Assembly: GCA_002746305.1 (NCBI GenBank)
Contig: NVWV01000006.1
Location: 186,001 to 250,000 of the forward strand
DNA from: Bacteroidota bacterium
GTDB lineage: Bacteria > Bacteroidota > Bacteroidia > NS11-12g > UBA9320
DNA: 64,000 bases
Reading direction: 5' to 3'
Part shown: one piece after another, positions 42,743 to 50,556 of the stretch
How positions within the stretch are numbered: the first letter of the stretch is position 1
Layout of the letters: each line of letters starts with the position of its first letter
Notes under the pieces: generated by a model
Databases searched by the model: none
What the model saw: the letters and a program-made list of their open reading frames with translations, nothing else
What the model was told of the DNA's origin: nothing
Position numbers and translations under genes: made by a program

Positions 42743-42750
42743 TACTTTTG
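42743..42750 (+). promoter_or_regulatory. Candidate -7 box for rpsT
   Basis: TACTTTTG is an exact TAnnTTTG match, 21 nt before the rpsT start. No suitable TTTG -33 box. Confidence 0.4.
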
Positions 42751-42771
42751 CAGACCTTTTTAAAGAAAACG

Positions 42772-43026
42772 ATGGCAAATCATAAAAGCACGCTTAAGAG
42801 AATAAGAAGTAACGAAGCTAAAACAGCTCGAAATAAATATCAGCATAAGACAGCTAGAACTTGGATTAAGAGAGTTCGTCTTTCTGAAGATAAAGCTGAA
42901 GCTGAAAAAATCATGAGAGAAACTTTCTCTAAAGTAGATAAGCTTGTAAAGAAGAATATCATTCATAAAAACAAAGCAGCAAACTTAAAAAGCAAACTTG
43001 CTAAGCATGTTGCTCAATTAGGATAA
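42772..43026 (+). CDS. rpsT: 30S ribosomal protein S20
   Basis: An 84-residue basic helical protein, MANHKSTLKRIRSNEAKTARNK at its start, with the typical C-terminal NKAANLKSKLAKHVAQL. It binds 16S rRNA early in assembly. The family start is MANHKS, so the ATG at 42772 is used rather than an upstream in-frame one at 42739. A good terminator follows. Confidence 0.95.
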   Translation: MANHKSTLKRIRSNEAKTARNKYQHKTARTWIKRVRLSEDKAEAEKIMRETFSKVDKLVKKNIIHKNKAANLKSKLAKHVAQLG

Positions 43027-43059
43027 GTCACTACCTTATCTTACAACCATATTTCTTAA

Positions 43060-43087
43060 AGCCTAGACACTACGTGTCTGGGCTTTT
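43060..43087 (+). terminator. Rho-independent terminator after rpsT
   Basis: AGCCTAGACAC and GTGTCTGGGCT pair over 11 positions with one mismatch or G-U, around TAC, and are followed by TTTTTATTTT. Confidence 0.85.
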
Positions 43088-43102
43088 TATTTTAATTAAA
43101 AT

Positions 43103-43789
43103 TTGACAAAATACGTAAGCATAAAGAACTGGGCAAAAGATGATAAGCCACGTGAAAAACTAGCCCTTAATGGTCGCGAAACTTTAAGCAATGCAGAATT
43201 ATTAGCTATATTACTAGGTAACGGAACACGCAGAAAATCCGCCGTAGGTTTAGCTAGAGATGTTATGACTCTTGCTGACAATAATCTCAACGCTCTAGCT
43301 AAACTAAGTATAAGTGACTTATGCAAAATTAGTGGCATAGGACCTGCAAAAGCGATTACAATCATAGCTGCAATTGAACTCGGAGGACGACGTAAAAAGT
43401 CCATTATCACAAGCAACTTTATTAAAAGTAGTTTTGAAGCATACGAATACTTCAGCCCAATGCTTCAGGACAAAGAATACGAGGAATTTTGGATTTTACT
43501 CCTGAAACAAAACAATAAAATTATCAAGTCTTACAAGGTAAGTGATGGCGGTCTGACTAGTACTATTGCTGACCCTAAACGTCTTTTCAAAATAGCACTG
43601 GAAAACAACGCCGTAAATATTATTTTATGTCATAACCACCCAAGTGGGAATCTGACTCCAAGCGTGGCGGACTTCAAACTCACAGAGAAAATTGTAAATG
43701 GGGGTAAGCAGCTTGACATTTCAATTCTGGATCATATCATCATAACAGATAGCGGATTCTATTCCTTTGCAGATGAAGGGCAGATGTGA
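43103..43789 (+). CDS. radC: RadC-like JAMM-domain protein
   Basis: A 228-residue protein. The N-terminal helix-hairpin-helix-type region (about 20-105, ISGIGPAKAITIIAAIELG) is followed by the RadC/JAB domain. It has the full zinc motif HxHx7Sx2D in CHNHPSGNLTPSVADFKL. A DNA-repair role has been questioned for this family, so the name is by homology. The start is TTG, since no ATG lies ahead of the first conserved residues. The stop lies inside a hairpin shared with the convergent gene. Confidence 0.9.
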   Translation: MTKYVSIKNWAKDDKPREKLALNGRETLSNAELLAILLGNGTRRKSAVGLARDVMTLADNNLNALAKLSISDLCKISGIGPAKAITIIAAIELGGRRKKSIITSNFIKSSFEAYEYFSPMLQDKEYEEFWILLLKQNNKIIKSYKVSDGGLTSTIADPKRLFKIALENNAVNIILCHNHPSGNLTPSVADFKLTEKIVNGGKQLDISILDHIIITDSGFYSFADEGQM

Positions 43790-43801
43790 ACAGCACATCT
43801 G
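43781..43801. terminator. Hairpin between convergent genes
   Basis: CAGATGTG and CACATCTG pair over 8 nt around AACAG, between radC and the metallopeptidase gene. No T-run follows, so a terminator function is uncertain. Confidence 0.35.
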
Positions 43802-43814
43802 TATGCCTCCACTC

Positions 43815-46800
43815 TTAAAACAACTTTAACTGACGTTTTAGCTTACTAGGCATCAAATTGTTTATATCTAAAACAAATGTAATCCGTTCTGCAAAACCAT
43901 TGATGTTACTCGGGTAGTTTACACCTTCTTGATAATCTGTAAAATCACTACTCTGTGCTAAATTAAAGAAAATTTCAAATCTATCAGGGATAATCTCTAG
44001 CTCTAAACCAAGATTATAAATCATTTTACTTTCTGACTTATTCCATGTTTCCTTATCCAAATCTTCATACATCAAAAATTCAAAATATGGCTTTACTGGA
44101 ATCTTTCCCGGAAGAGGTACAGTCACATTTACATTCATAAGCCAAGACTCATTATCTGCCAAGAGACCAACTAATTTAGAAAAATCTCTTCTATTGGATA
44201 TCTGGTTCTGGAATACTCCATATGTAGCATTTCGATGTAATAAATAGTCGTCAAACCTATAATCGTAGTAACCAGCTTTGTTTGTACTTCCAATGGTATT
44301 TTGATATTGACCTTGTTTGTCAATATTATTAAAAGTATACACTCCATAAACTCTTAACTCAATGGGTTTGTCTTTTAGACCAATATCAAAATTATATTTA
44401 AAGACGGATGACAGTCTTAGTAAATCATCACTAACCTTATCTTCTCTTAAGAAAGGGAAATACTTTCTATTGTATAAGAAAGTGCCTACACTATCATATA
44501 CATCGTACCATGATTGTGGATTTGCAGTGTCCCCTACTATTACGTTTTGTGACACCTTACCCCATTCTGCCCTTACCTCCCAAGAGTATCCATTAATATT
44601 TCTCTTATTCTCAATCTTATAGGCTAACGTTAAAAAGTTCCTGCTTGCCTCAGTAGGAACACTGTTAGGACCTGATAAGGTATCTCGTTCTATATCAAAT
44701 TGAGGACTAAAGAAGAGCTGATCATACTGTAGTTTAAGTGTTTTATTAACTGGGCTTCTCTGCGTTTTTTTCGGCAAACGATAGGTCAAATATGGAGCCA
44801 CTTTAAGATACTTATACTCTTGTTTAAACCCTCGTTCTAAATAGTTGAAGCTTTTGGCTTCTGCCCCTATTTCTATAAACTGGGCTTTACCGTTCAGTGG
44901 TTTTGTATAATTAATTCCAGCAGTTCCATTAAGTGATTTCTTTTGGAAGGAATACATTGGAAAAACATGATACTGTAAGGGTTTATTACCAACGGAATAA
45001 TTATGAAAACCTATTCCAAGCATACTTTTATCGTAAGCGTTCCAGCCATAAACAGGAATGGCATATATTTCTTTCAAATCTGGCTTATCACGACCTGAAC
45101 CTATCTTTAATTTCAATGTTTTATTGGTTGAATTATTCCCTTTATGTAAGTCCAGGGTAACACCTTTAGGGTCCACTATGGCAGACCTTTTAGCACTACT
45201 ATCTTCAATTATTATGCTCTTCCCTGGAAACACTTCATACCATTCAGTAGATGCTTCCCCATTTCTTGTTATTTCCAATGGAATTGGGACGGTAATATCC
45301 GACTTATTCTTGAGTTCAAAACCTTTCTTATGCTTACATACCGCGTAATCAATTTTTTTATCTGTAGTTAATACTTCATCAAAAAACCAAGTCAAGTTCT
45401 TTCCACTTGTAGCCTCAAATGATTTTTTCATATCATCAGGAAGAGGATGTTTAAACTTCCAAGTATCAAAATAAGTAGTCATACATTCTTTGAATACTTG
45501 AGCTCCCAGATATGCCTCTAGATAACCAAATGATGATGAGCCTATTCCATAAACACTCATCCCATAATTCCCGTTTGTGAGTTCGATAGATGAGGTGGAA
45601 ATTGCTTGGTGCTCACTTCTCAATAAATTATCTTTAACTAGAGCACCCATGATAAGAGAATTGGGATCTAACTTATCTCCTCTCTTCATAGCCTTTCCTT
45701 CATAGTAACTATTTATTGATTCATCCATCCAAGGGTATTCCCTTTCATTGTTGGCCAATATGCCATAAAACCAATTGTGACCAACTTCATGAATGATTAC
45801 TTCTTCACCCATAAAATCACACAAGGTAATCATCGGATATTCCATCCCCCCACCTGCTTTCAACTCCCCATGAACAACTGTAGCGTGGCTATAAGGATAT
45901 GCTCCAACATTTTCTGAATAATAGGTAATAGCTGTTTCAATATGTTTTAAATTTTTAGCATCAGGTTCTGCTGCAACAACTCTTGCCAAAACCTCCTTAT
46001 CTCCTACTTTAATCTTAGTGGTTACATATCCCCATCTCTTACTTGCAAACCAAGCAAAATCATGTACGTTGCTTGCTGTGAATTGGACTGTCTTTAAACG
46101 AGAAGAACTTGGAGAAACCGAATCTCCCAAACCTGGTTTATTTGCAGATAGTTCTCCTATTGTCTGACATTCTCCCGTCGCAACTACTGTATAGTTTTCA
46201 GGCAGAGTTACATTCACTTTAAAACTTCCAAATTCGGAATAGAATTCACCCATATTGAGATATGGCATTGGATTCCATCCATTGACATCGTAAACCGCTG
46301 GCTTTGGATACCATTGTGTGATAAAATAGTCCTGGTCTTCGTGACCCAGCCTTGAGAATACTTTCGGCAACTTCACTTTAAATGGGGTCAACAACACCAC
46401 TTTTTCGCCAAAGGGTAATGGTTCGGTCAAAAGTATTTTTATAACGTCTATATTTTTTGTCTGTTCCACAATAAGTGTTTGACCTTGCGAGCTAAAACTA
46501 ACATTTTCAATAAATCCACGGTCTTGCTCTTTACTATAATAGAAGTCCATTTCGCCATTTTCTTCCATCTGCTGACCAAAAGCAGTATTATTATTCTTAT
46601 ATCCATTGGCCCAAAGATGTATGTACATTTCATTAAGTGTATCTGGACTATTATTGGTATAGGTAATTACCATTTCACCACTTAAAGTGTGATTAACATC
46701 ATCTAATTTTACATCAATTAGATAGTCTACGTCTTGTTGCCAAGGAGCTTGAGACACTGACTGCGAGTAACTTGTGACACTACAAAGTAAAATTGCAAAG

Positions 46801-46820
46801 AATACAACGTTCTTAATCAT
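43815..46820 (-). CDS. M1-family metallopeptidase-like secreted protein
   Basis: A 1,001-residue protein with a signal peptide (MIKNVVFFAILLCSVTSYSQ). The M1 (gluzincin) domain has the zinc motif H344EVGH348 and the downstream ligand E367 in WMDESINSYYE, at the required spacing. GGGMEYPMITL is the substrate-binding GxMEN-like loop, in an altered form. The C-terminal half (about 570-1001) is rich in beta strands with outer-membrane-like patterns and no sorting domain. The fusion is common in Bacteroidota. ATG at 46820 is preferred to one 36 nt upstream because the signal peptide starts there. Confidence 0.88.
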   Translation of the reverse strand: MIKNVVFFAILLCSVTSYSQSVSQAPWQQDVDYLIDVKLDDVNHTLSGEMVITYTNNSPDTLNEMYIHLWANGYKNNNTAFGQQMEENGEMDFYYSKEQDRGFIENVSFSSQGQTLIVEQTKNIDVIKILLTEPLPFGEKVVLLTPFKVKLPKVFSRLGHEDQDYFITQWYPKPAVYDVNGWNPMPYLNMGEFYSEFGSFKVNVTLPENYTVVATGECQTIGELSANKPGLGDSVSPSSSRLKTVQFTASNVHDFAWFASKRWGYVTTKIKVGDKEVLARVVAAEPDAKNLKHIETAITYYSENVGAYPYSHATVVHGELKAGGGMEYPMITLCDFMGEEVIIHEVGHNWFYGILANNEREYPWMDESINSYYEGKAMKRGDKLDPNSLIMGALVKDNLLRSEHQAISTSSIELTNGNYGMSVYGIGSSSFGYLEAYLGAQVFKECMTTYFDTWKFKHPLPDDMKKSFEATSGKNLTWFFDEVLTTDKKIDYAVCKHKKGFELKNKSDITVPIPLEITRNGEASTEWYEVFPGKSIIIEDSSAKRSAIVDPKGVTLDLHKGNNSTNKTLKLKIGSGRDKPDLKEIYAIPVYGWNAYDKSMLGIGFHNYSVGNKPLQYHVFPMYSFQKKSLNGTAGINYTKPLNGKAQFIEIGAEAKSFNYLERGFKQEYKYLKVAPYLTYRLPKKTQRSPVNKTLKLQYDQLFFSPQFDIERDTLSGPNSVPTEASRNFLTLAYKIENKRNINGYSWEVRAEWGKVSQNVIVGDTANPQSWYDVYDSVGTFLYNRKYFPFLREDKVSDDLLRLSSVFKYNFDIGLKDKPIELRVYGVYTFNNIDKQGQYQNTIGSTNKAGYYDYRFDDYLLHRNATYGVFQNQISNRRDFSKLVGLLADNESWLMNVNVTVPLPGKIPVKPYFEFLMYEDLDKETWNKSESKMIYNLGLELEIIPDRFEIFFNLAQSSDFTDYQEGVNYPSNINGFAERITFVLDINNLMPSKLKRQLKLF

Positions 46821-46895
46821 AATTTTGAAGATAATATGTTGGCAAAATAAAGTCATATAGCGAACTTTGCCCTATATTTCTTAATCAACATAGTG

Positions 46896-46903
46896 TAGTT
46901 TTG
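46896..46903 (+). promoter_or_regulatory. Candidate -7 box for the TPR gene
   Basis: TAGTTTTG matches TAnnTTTG. A TTTG is present 26 nt further upstream (46866-46869), slightly too far for a confident -33. Confidence 0.4.
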
Positions 46904-46920
46904 GATAAAGTGAAAAGGAT

Positions 46921-48321
46921 ATGATGGAAAACGATGATTTTATTAATGAGGGGATGGATGAACGGGCTCGAAATTTTGAACGTCTTCTGAATAGTGGAGA
47001 TAACTTTTTTTACGACAATGATGAACTCGGTCAAATAATAGATTACTACATTGACTTCGAAGAGATTAGTAAGGCAAATAAGGCAATTGAATATGCTGAG
47101 AGCATTTACCCTTTTGAAACCTACTATAAAATTAAAAAAGCCGAAGTTTACATTGCAGAACGAAATATAAACGGAGCTATTAAGCTCCTAGAGAAATATA
47201 GAAGCATAGAACCTCAAAACGGCGAGATTGCAAAACTTCTTGGAGACTGCTATAGCATAAGTTTACAGTTCAAACGGGCTATAGACAGCTATCTATTTGC
47301 ACTTAAACAAGAACCTGATAGTGAAGAGTTACTTCTTCGACTAGCTCGTGTCAATTTTGCTTTAGGAAATAATAAAAAAGCACTTACCTATATCCATTCT
47401 TTTCCAAAAGATCATGATTATGATGAATTAAGCATCCAAGATTTTATTCGTCTTTTCTTAGACTATAATCAATTCGCAGATGCAATACTTTTTCTTGAAA
47501 AAGTAATCAATCAAGACCCATACAACTATACAGCTTGGTACTTTACGGGTTTAATTCAGCAACGGCAAGAAGATTATTCTAAGGCTATTGACGCTTTTGA
47601 GTTTTGTATTGCAATTGACGATTCGAATACAATGGGGCATTTGGGAAAAGGTAATTGTCTAATGGAAAAAGACGAATACCTTCAGGCTATTGAATCATTT
47701 AAGTTATCTCTTGATGATGATGAGACAGATGCCGAAGTTCTTTGTAACATAGCTGAATGTTATGAAAATATGAAAGACGATAATGGAGCCAAGTTTCATT
47801 ATCAGAAGTCAATTAACACCAATCCAAACCTATCTGACGCCTACTTTGGCTTAGCTATGGTCTATAAAAGAAATGAGCAATGGAAAGATGCAAAACGAAA
47901 CATTCAAAAGGCCATTGATATAGATCGATATGAAAGCATGTACCATATCGAAATAGCAGAAATATATCTTCTTCGCGAAGAAAAGGAACTCTGCTATACC
48001 CATTATCAATATGCCTATGAGATTGATCCAGAAACTCCCGAAATTATTTTAGACTTTGCTCATGCAAAATTTGAATTAGATGAAATAGATGATGCCATAG
48101 ATTTACTTCTAGAACATCTTGAGAATCATGATGAGGATCACAGAATGTATTATAGAATTGCTTCATATACATTCACCATTGGTCACTATGAAAAAGGGTA
48201 CAATTTCTTACACGCAGCATTAAAAATGAACCCAAAAGAATACATCTTATTGTATGAATTTGCTCCATTTACCGAAAACATGGATACTATTACAAATATC
48301 ATAGATTTGTACACGAAATAA
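46921..48321 (+). CDS. Tetratricopeptide-repeat protein
   Basis: A 466-residue cytoplasmic all-helical protein built from about 11 TPR units, for example AKLLGDCYSISLQFKRAIDS, AWYFTGLIQQRQEDYSKAID and CNIAECYENMKDDNGAKFHY. No signal peptide and no other domain. A protein-protein scaffold; partner unknown. It lies 4 nt before the ComA-like gene, so they are probably co-transcribed. Confidence 0.85.
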   Translation: MMENDDFINEGMDERARNFERLLNSGDNFFYDNDELGQIIDYYIDFEEISKANKAIEYAESIYPFETYYKIKKAEVYIAERNINGAIKLLEKYRSIEPQNGEIAKLLGDCYSISLQFKRAIDSYLFALKQEPDSEELLLRLARVNFALGNNKKALTYIHSFPKDHDYDELSIQDFIRLFLDYNQFADAILFLEKVINQDPYNYTAWYFTGLIQQRQEDYSKAIDAFEFCIAIDDSNTMGHLGKGNCLMEKDEYLQAIESFKLSLDDDETDAEVLCNIAECYENMKDDNGAKFHYQKSINTNPNLSDAYFGLAMVYKRNEQWKDAKRNIQKAIDIDRYESMYHIEIAEIYLLREEKELCYTHYQYAYEIDPETPEIILDFAHAKFELDEIDDAIDLLLEHLENHDEDHRMYYRIASYTFTIGHYEKGYNFLHAALKMNPKEYILLYEFAPFTENMDTITNIIDLYTK

Positions 48322-48325
48322 ACCA

Positions 48326-49093
48326 ATGATAAATCCAGATTTTAAACTGAAAAACATTCCAAATCGAACAAGTAAACCCAGAGAACATGGGCTTACTATG
48401 GTAATGGACAAAGGACTTAGTTGCAGACAAGTAGAAGACTTTTTAGAAGTATCTGCTGACATGACAGATATTGTTAAACTTGGTTTTGGTACAAGTTCTG
48501 TAACTCCAAATCTTGAGAAAAAATTGGCTATATACAAAGAGGCCAACATCCCAGTATATTTAGGAGGCACCCTATTTGAAGCTTATGTCATTCGAGGTCA
48601 GTTTGAAGATTTTAAAAGACTGCTTAATAAATATGGATTAAGCCATGTGGAAGTGTCTGATGGTAGCATCGAAATATCTGAAGAAGAAAAATGTGGATAC
48701 ATCCGCTCACTAGCTAAAGACTTTACAGTTCTAAGTGAGGTAGGAAGTAAGGACGCCGAAAAAATAATTCCTCCATATAAGTGGATTGCAATGATGAAGG
48801 CGGAAATTGAAGCAGGTGCATGGAAGGTAATTGCAGAAGCTCGTGAAAGTGGTACCGTTGGTATTTTCAGAAATTCAGGAGAAGTTCGTTCTGGATTGAT
48901 AGAAGAAATTTTACAACACATACCATTGGATACTATTTTGTGGGAAGCACCACAAAAGGTACAGCAAGTATGGTTTATAAAATTATACGGCTATAATGTA
49001 AATTTAGGAAATATTGCACCTAATGAAGTTATTCCATTAGAAACATTGAGACTTGGTCTGAGAGGAGATACTTTCGACCAGTGGTTGACATAA
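48326..49093 (+). CDS. Phosphosulfolactate synthase (ComA)-family protein
   Basis: A 255-residue TIM-barrel protein of the ComA family, which in methanogens adds sulfite to phosphoenolpyruvate to give phosphosulfolactate, the first step to coenzyme M. The conserved blocks HGLTMVMDKGLSCRQVEDFL, DIVKLGFGTS, YLGGTLFE, EVSDGSIEI and LSEVGSKD are present. Bacteroidota have no coenzyme M; the family probably makes sulfolactate for another purpose there, such as sulfonolipid or cysteate supply. That is inference. It may be co-transcribed with the TPR gene and ends in a strong terminator. Confidence 0.88.
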   Translation: MINPDFKLKNIPNRTSKPREHGLTMVMDKGLSCRQVEDFLEVSADMTDIVKLGFGTSSVTPNLEKKLAIYKEANIPVYLGGTLFEAYVIRGQFEDFKRLLNKYGLSHVEVSDGSIEISEEEKCGYIRSLAKDFTVLSEVGSKDAEKIIPPYKWIAMMKAEIEAGAWKVIAEARESGTVGIFRNSGEVRSGLIEEILQHIPLDTILWEAPQKVQQVWFIKLYGYNVNLGNIAPNEVIPLETLRLGLRGDTFDQWLT

Positions 49094-49110
49094 ATAAAAA
49101 CAACATTAAA

Positions 49111-49159
49111 AAGTAAAAAGGCTCGTCCCGATAACTATCGTGGACGAGCCTTTTTACTT
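49111..49159. terminator. Bidirectional terminator
   Basis: The arms AAGTAAAAAGGCTCGTCC and GGACGAGCCTTTTTACTT pair perfectly over 18 nt, with T-rich tails on both strands. It serves the convergent ComA-like gene and the secreted-protein gene at 49178. Confidence 0.92.
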
Positions 49160-49177
49160 TAATTACTTTGCTACCTA

Positions 49178-49591
49178 CTATTCCACTATCGGACGCCTTA
49201 TCAATACCATCTCAATTGAAGTATTAGGCTCTGTAGACACTATTCTATTTTTATAACCCATAGATACTATGTATGTACCTGACATAGGAACTACAAAATC
49301 CAACTTACTCGTTTTTATACCTAGAGAATCTTTCATATTTGCTATTGGTTTCATCTGCATATCAAATATATTGATGTATGTGATAATATCTGGTTTATTA
49401 AAAAACAGATTAAAAATATAGTCATATCCCTTTTCGGCAGGAAACTCATATTGATATACACTCTCAGTTTGTAAATCTAGTTTTTGAGATCGAATAAATT
49501 TCCAGCCAATATTAGGATTTACCTCAACTATCTGAGCGGAAATGCTTCCTGTTATAGCTATTGCCAATAACAAGGTAAGAAAATGTTTCAT
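49178..49591 (-). CDS. Small secreted protein of unknown function
   Basis: A 137-residue protein with a clear signal peptide (MKHFLTLLLAIAITGSISAQ). The mature part is beta-rich (GYDYIFNLFFN, ITYINIFDMQMKPIAN, MSGTYIVSMGYK) and resembles small ligand-binding or pre-peptidase-like beta sandwiches, but I recognise no family. It is last in the ccm gene run, after a 45-codon frame. Confidence 0.7.
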   Translation of the reverse strand: MKHFLTLLLAIAITGSISAQIVEVNPNIGWKFIRSQKLDLQTESVYQYEFPAEKGYDYIFNLFFNKPDIITYINIFDMQMKPIANMKDSLGIKTSKLDFVVPMSGTYIVSMGYKNRIVSTEPNTSIEMVLIRRPIVE

Positions 49592-49598
49592 TTTAATT

Positions 49599-49736
49599 TT
49601 AACGTTTTATAGTAGCAGTTTCTTTTACTACGTTCTCTTTTAGACGATGCAATTCGTCCAATCGTTGTCTAAACTCCATACAGATTTTAAAAATGTCATA
49701 TGAATATTTGTCATACTTAATTTCTTGCCCTTCCAT
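49599..49736 (-). CDS. Possible 45-residue helical protein
   Basis: From an ATG at 49736 the frame reads MEGQEIKYDKYSYDIFKICM, then EFRQRLDELHRLKENVVKET and ATIKR before a TAA. It fits between the DUF2520 gene and the secreted-protein gene, in the same direction. The composition (charged, amphipathic helix) looks genuine. It has no family I can name. Confidence 0.5.
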   Translation of the reverse strand: MEGQEIKYDKYSYDIFKICMEFRQRLDELHRLKENVVKETATIKR

Positions 49737-49778
49737 AATTATTCTGATTTACTTAGGCACAAGATAGTTAAAATAGAT

Positions 49779-50552
49779 CTAAGTCTGGGCTTTGTTCATA
49801 AGAAAATCAGACAACTTTTCATAAACATCACGTACATTATCCTCCTTTAACATGGCTATATGCTTCGCTATCACGTCCCTATCTCCTCTCTTGGCAGGTC
49901 CTGTCTGCCAACCAGAAGGCTTACCAGACTTTAATCGAAGTGCTGTTTCTTTAATTATTGGCAATAGATTATTAAAATCTAGCCCTTCAGCTTCCAAATA
50001 CTCATCGGCTATGGTGTACATAAGATTACTAAAGTTATTGGCAAATACTGCCGCTAGGTGATACTTGTTACGCTCCTCTGAACTTACTTCTTTTACCCTG
50101 TTGGAGATGCTATCGGCAAGTTGGGTTACTTTTCTTCTCACATCCTCAGAACTCCATTCTGTGAAAATTGGAACTTCCATCAAATCCGTCAATTCTTCTT
50201 TGCGAAGAGATTGCAAAGGGTATATAACACCGTAATTATCACTGTACTTTGCTAGAACGTCCATTGAAATCGGTCCTGCTGTATGGCAAATAATGGCATG
50301 CATCCCTCCAGGCATAGATTCTAGTACCGAGGCATAAGCTTCGTCGTTAACACATAGAATGACAAAGTCCGAATCCTTGTACATTTCACTGGCTGTATCT
50401 CCGTAATATGCTCCAAATTTCCGTGCTAAAAGCTTCGCATTTTCAATATTATGACTAATAACTTGATTGATTGTATGTCCTGCTTTATCAAAAGCATGAG
50501 CCAAATTGGTTGCTACATTTCCACTTCCAATAAATGTAACTTTATACTTCAT
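49779..50552 (-). CDS. Rossmann-fold DUF2520 protein
   Basis: A 257-residue protein with an N-terminal nucleotide-binding fold (FIGSGNVATNLAHAFDKAGH, near residues 7-26), FVILCVNDEAYASV and CHTAGPISMDVL, then the helical DUF2520 C-terminal half (NKYHLAAVFANNFSNLMYT). It resembles NADP-dependent dehydrogenases of the P5C-reductase/F420-oxidoreductase type, with substrate unknown. Just 4 nt after the ccmF gene, suggesting co-transcription. Confidence 0.85.
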   Translation of the reverse strand: MKYKVTFIGSGNVATNLAHAFDKAGHTINQVISHNIENAKLLARKFGAYYGDTASEMYKDSDFVILCVNDEAYASVLESMPGGMHAIICHTAGPISMDVLAKYSDNYGVIYPLQSLRKEELTDLMEVPIFTEWSSEDVRRKVTQLADSISNRVKEVSSEERNKYHLAAVFANNFSNLMYTIADEYLEAEGLDFNNLLPIIKETALRLKSGKPSGWQTGPAKRGDRDVIAKHIAMLKEDNVRDVYEKLSDFLMNKAQT

Positions 50553-50556
50553 ACAA

